A DNA stretch of 64,000 nucleotides, from the NCBI GenBank assembly GCA_034008185.1, contig CM067109.1, positions 55,166,301 to 55,230,300 on the forward strand, read 5' to 3'. The number at the start of each line of letters is the position of its first letter. The first letter of the stretch is position 1. A program made the position numbers and the translations under genes. A model generated the notes under the pieces. The model did no database searches and was not told the origin of the DNA. It saw nothing but the letters and a program-made list of their open reading frames with translations. Shown piece after piece: positions 60,771-64,000 of the stretch. Origin of the DNA: Gorsachius magnificus (lineage: Eukaryota; Chordata; Aves; Pelecaniformes; Ardeidae).

Positions 60771-61265
60771 GTCCCTTTTGGCATGAAAGGTGTATCTGAA
60801 AACACGGAGTTGACAGAGTTGGAGTCAGATTTTTTGTTTGAGTAGTTTTTAAGATACTCTCAGCAATGATATGGGACTCGAAGGGTTTGAGATAATGACA
60901 GGTTTGATTGGAATGTGCTAGATCGAATTTATAGCTGTTATTGCTGTTTAGCTATTAATCAGCAGGCTCCTGTGCTTGCGATGGGGCTTGCTTGCCTTAC
61001 TGTACATTAGTTCAGTGCTTGTTGGTTGCTGCTTTTGCTTTTGCTGCTTGCTGTGCCATTGTGCTGCTTGTCGTTTCACTGTGCTGTGCCTGGGAACATT
61101 TTGATAACCACCATGGTGATGTGCCTGGGCTGGCAGATGGCCAGGGCATCGCTGTTGTTTCTGTGCTGCTGTGCTGGACAGGCTGTGGATAAGTCCAAGC
61201 AAGAGGAAGAGTTCATAGCGATGCTAAACCCTAAGGTCTGGTCCAAAGAGACCAAGGGTGGAGAT
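60771..61265. other. ERV-region sequence of unknown identity
   Basis: Contains TGCTG/GCTTTT-rich low-complexity sequence (about 61,010-61,190) that gives leucine- and cysteine-rich frames with no signal I trust. It ends in a purine-rich AAGGGTGGAGA just before TGTAATG at 61,266, a layout like a polypurine tract followed by an LTR start. I cannot assign it to gag, pol or env. Confidence 0.3.
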
Positions 61266-61640
61266 TGTAATGAATATACCTTTAAATTGTTGTAACCCAT
61301 TATTTCAGTTGCATGTTCTAGGAATTACTATAACAAGAACCACCTGAAGCAACGGAGGACAAGCCTTACAAGAAGCAGTGCAAGTGCAGCAGTGACCTGA
61401 CCTGAGCTGGCTTTGGTGCCCAGTTACTCCATGCAACACACCACTTCTCCTGTCCTGAGTGACCAGCATAAGAGATGGAGCCCAAAGTCATGGACTAAAT
61501 TAACTCACTGTACATTTTGTGGACATTTCTGGACATCTTACAAGGGCAGTCCATAGACTAAGGGAATGATACCTGTGTAATATTTTAAAGGATGGGAAGG
61601 GGGTGGTCGTTAATGAAGATGTATTGGATGTGTGGGGTTC
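61266..61640 (+). other. possible LTR-type segment, unclassified
   Basis: Begins TGTAATG after a purine-rich run and has no open frame. It includes a G/A-rich stretch (61,590-61,605). It could be a third LTR family or untranslated retroviral sequence. No second copy in the window supports either reading. Confidence 0.25.
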
Positions 61641-61731
61641 AATAGAGCTTTGCCAGATATCCCTGTACCTGTACTTTTTTGCAATTTGAAGAAATCGCCT
61701 TTTGGCTTGCTACTACAAGTCCCTGCTTGGC

Positions 61732-61751
61732 AAAAAAAAAAGGGGGAGAAG
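61732..61751 (+). other. polypurine tract-like sequence
   Basis: Ten A then five G then AGAAG: a 20-nt all-purine run of the form used to prime plus-strand synthesis in retroviruses. No LTR start follows directly, so it could be a central tract or coincidence. Confidence 0.4.
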
Positions 61752-62001
61752 TTGGTATGTTACCCATAAGTGCCAAGCAGGCCTCAGGACGACAGAGGGA
61801 GCAGAAGCTACAGTGCACAGTATTAGAATGGCTGTTTTCCGCCTCATACCGCTCCAAAAAGTATTTGGCATTAATGGTCGAGGTTACACTTGTGTCTTGA
61901 CAGGTTCCGGACCTCTCTGAGTGCCAAGCAAGTGGACACGGCCGTGGTACGGACACCTAACGACCATAACCTGAGAAAGGCAAAAGACCAGAACGAACAG
62001 G

Positions 62002-62700
62002 ATGACATGGAAATTGGCATGGCTAATCTGCTCGAGGGTACAACTTCTGGGGGAAGTAGAAGTAGGTGGGCTAATAACAAAGATTACACCAAGATCTAAC
62101 ATCTGAGTCACGTTAGCCAATATTACAGGCCAGAGCTCCATTTGTCTAAATTTGGCCACCCCAGGGGATCCATTTCATACATGTCTAATAGGAACCCCTG
62201 TGTGGAGACCAGAGGAGCTCTGGGGTTATGTTGGAAATAAGTCTATTTTGAATTTTACCATAGCTAATACGACCCTGTCAGCCCCAGGGCTAAACCCTCA
62301 ACAGTGAGATGGAGGATGGCAAGCAATAATTGTGGAAAACTTGAATGTTACTCTGATGTCCCCCCCAGAAGAGCTAGATCTACTGGGGTGTCTTAATGCC
62401 TCGTCTGTTGGGAAACAAACTAGGTGGTTTAGTTTTGAGTCGCCCTTAGTAACAGACCTCAATACTAACTATAAGAACTGAGCAACCGTGGATTCCACCC
62501 TCCGTCCTGGAGATGTTTACACAGCTCTTTACTCAAGGCTCAACCAGACCGGACAGCTGGCGCAGAAATTGCCGCCGGGCATATTTTTAATATGCGGTGA
62601 CCGGGACTGGAATGGAATCCCTAAAAGTCCGCACGGGGGACCGTGCTACCTGGGGAAATTGGCTCTATTTCACCCCAGCTTGATAAACCTCATGCAGTGA
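62002..62700 (+). pseudogene. env: ERV env surface-subunit fragment (stop-ridden)
   Basis: One frame carries an Env-like surface subunit for about 700 bp. The ATG at 62,002 is followed by a hydrophobic, signal-like stretch (WKLAWLICS). Then come NXT/NXS glycosylation sites (for example NIT, NFT, NVT, NAS, NQT), paired cysteines, and the C-terminal block [16 protein letters not shown] with GGPCYLGKL, which resembles avian retrovirus SU. In-frame TGA codons at 62,104, 62,305 and 62,479, and a terminal TGA at 62,698, prevent expression. A likely splice acceptor (TCTTGACAG) ends near 61,903. No TM follows in this frame. Confidence 0.75.
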
Positions 62701-63313
62701 TCGTTGGGAAAAATCAGTCATAGATCAAAGGGAGAAATCTATGAATTAGTACAGATCTGGATTGTCCAAAAAGAGAAGGATGGTCCCCCAGATGGGACAC
62801 CGCTTGTGAGTCTTGATGGATCCGTGGGATCATAGGACCTCCAGCCGGCACCGAGGGATTCTCGGGGAGAACCTCTGATCCCCGGACCGAGAGATTCTAA
62901 GCCAGTCCCCTGGAAAGGTAATAAGGTACAACAAGGATTTCTTGAACAACAGGGCCACAATGTGTTGTGGAGCTATGTGGACAATCCAGGTGTGTGACTA
63001 ATATGATAAAGAGGGCTATTCCTGGAGTTTGGTTAGCACAAAAACATAGAAAGGGGATTGTGGATACATTCCTAGCAGAACAAGGACATCAGGTTCTGAT
63101 AGGGTTGGAATGGTCTTAAAGGAGAAATGCTTAGCCAGTGTACGAGACGCTATTAAAGGGGAAATGCTTAGTTGCTAGAATAGAGAAGCAGTAACCGCAA
63201 GTAGGGTAAAGTAACCAATGAGTGAGGCTTTGCTGTATATATCCAATCGCTATTAGAGGAGAAGTGTATGGACAGTGTGTTACACCTATGAAATTATTGC
63301 TTATACTGTGTGA
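62701..63313. other. ERV-region sequence between the two env pieces
   Basis: The SU frame continues as an odd proline/charged sequence to a TAG at 62,833. A short frame from about 63,003 to 63,120 holds GVWLAQKHRKGIVDTFLAEQ, which I do not recognise. A 'gaaatgcttag' motif is repeated at about 63,125 and 63,161. A TGTATATATCC sequence (about 63,233) resembles a TATA box. It may include the remains of a U3 or a recombination scar. Confidence 0.3.
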
Positions 63314-64000
63314 ACCCTGCTCTGCTCTATAAGCATACCTGCAAATGTCATTGATGGTCCTTGCTATTTAGGTAAACTGACCATGTTTGCACCATCTCTT
63401 AGTCAACTTAGGAATATCATTATGTCTGTCGGCCAGAGTCGAACAAAATGTGCCTTATTAACCCCTGATTGTAATGACAATGTTGAACTTTTATCTGTAG
63501 CTGCTCGCGTTGCTTTAGCTGTTTTTGTACCGGGTGCTGCTGCTGGTAATGCCTTAAAGAATCTAGCACGTCTTGCCTGCTGCTCAGAGAAACAAAGTAA
63601 TATAACGACGGAGATTTTAGGAAAATTATTGTTAGATCAAAAACATCTACGGCATGCTCTGTTACAAAATCATGCTGCGATTGATTTTCTACTATTGGCA
63701 CAAGGCCATGGATGTGAAGATTTTGATGGCATGTGCTGTTTTAACCTAAGTGATCATAGTAAGTCAATCCATCAGTCAATTGCCTTGATGAAGAAGAGCT
63801 TAGAAAAAATGCAACAAGATACAAGTCCCTGGGACAAGTGGTTTGAACAATGGGGACTAACAGTATGGGTGAAAGATCTCTTTAAGGAAGGTTTACGCTT
63901 GTTAATGCTTTTGGCTGTAGGACTAATAATTATCATTATTATAGTAGGTATTGTGAAACTTTTATTATCCAAACTAGTATCTGCTGTTTTGCTTGTGCAA
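63314..64000 (+). CDS. env: ERV env: SU C-terminus and transmembrane subunit, open to window edge
   Basis: An uninterrupted frame of 229 codons that runs off the window, with first ATG at 63,383. It starts with the end of SU ([12 protein letters not shown]). The TM-like part has cysteines at 63,470 and 63,578/63,581 bracketing a hydrophobic, alanine/glycine-rich internal fusion-peptide-like segment (about 63,500-63,560). Next are a heptad-like helical region and the CX6CC motif (Cys at 63,713, Cys-Cys at 63,734-63,739) followed by FNLSDHS. A membrane anchor (about 63,899-63,960) is followed by a basic residue. This layout matches avian alpharetrovirus-type TM. No clear furin site (R-X-K/R-R) is visible between SU and TM. 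In related viruses TM fuses viral and cell membranes. The frame is intact while all neighbours are broken. Confidence 0.8.

Noticed and set aside
60948..61300. Leucine- and cysteine-rich frames resembling a membrane protein
   Set aside because: They follow a TGCTG/GCTTTT-rich low-complexity stretch, occur in several phases and both strands, and have no homology I recognise.

Overview
The window reads as non-coding sequence from a bird genome. It is AT-rich, has no dense gene packing, and carries repeats typical of birds: many 5'-truncated CR1 LINEs with ATTCTATG- or ATTCTGTG-type tails, long solo LTRs ending TG...CA, and an avian-type endogenous retrovirus (ERV). I found no cellular protein-coding gene, exon, tRNA or rRNA that I could support. 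Most of the window is therefore a gene desert or the inside of a large intron. The species cannot be named from the sequence.

Layout. 1-13.8 kb is unique AT-rich DNA with one very old CR1 relic, a 280-bp CCTT array and two younger CR1 3' ends. Two solo LTRs of one family lie on the minus strand at 13,876-15,031 and 20,850-21,936, each with its own perfect 5-bp target duplication. 22-34 kb holds six CR1 pieces, including two nearly identical young copies (24.3 and 32.0 kb), and a GGGAA array. 34-47 kb is mostly unique, with one old CR1 relic near 41.5 kb and candidate conserved non-coding blocks. A plus-strand solo LTR sits at 47.1 kb. A diverged direct duplication pairs 46.2 kb with 50.0 kb. 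CR1 pieces follow at 52.9, 54.3 and 56.1-57.2 kb, the last two abutting tail to tail.

58.2-64 kb is the most interesting part: a broken, composite ERV. It has a 307-bp 5' LTR, a primer-binding site matching initiator methionine tRNA, a leader with a splice donor, and a gag-like reading frame interrupted by a frameshift and several TGA codons. That gag contains two related matrix-like modules in tandem. It stops near the start of capsid, where a fragment of an unrelated LTR family (the family of the 47.1 kb solo LTR) is embedded. No pol is recognisable. Two env-derived pieces follow: a stop-ridden surface-subunit fragment (62.0-62.7 kb), then an uninterrupted transmembrane-subunit frame (63.3 kb to the window edge) with the CX6CC motif and a membrane anchor. 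The same surface-subunit C-terminal motif occurs in both pieces, so the locus joins sequence from at least two retroviral copies.

Family calls rest on reading motifs and on recalled family features. No database search was run, and percent identities are by eye unless a count is given.
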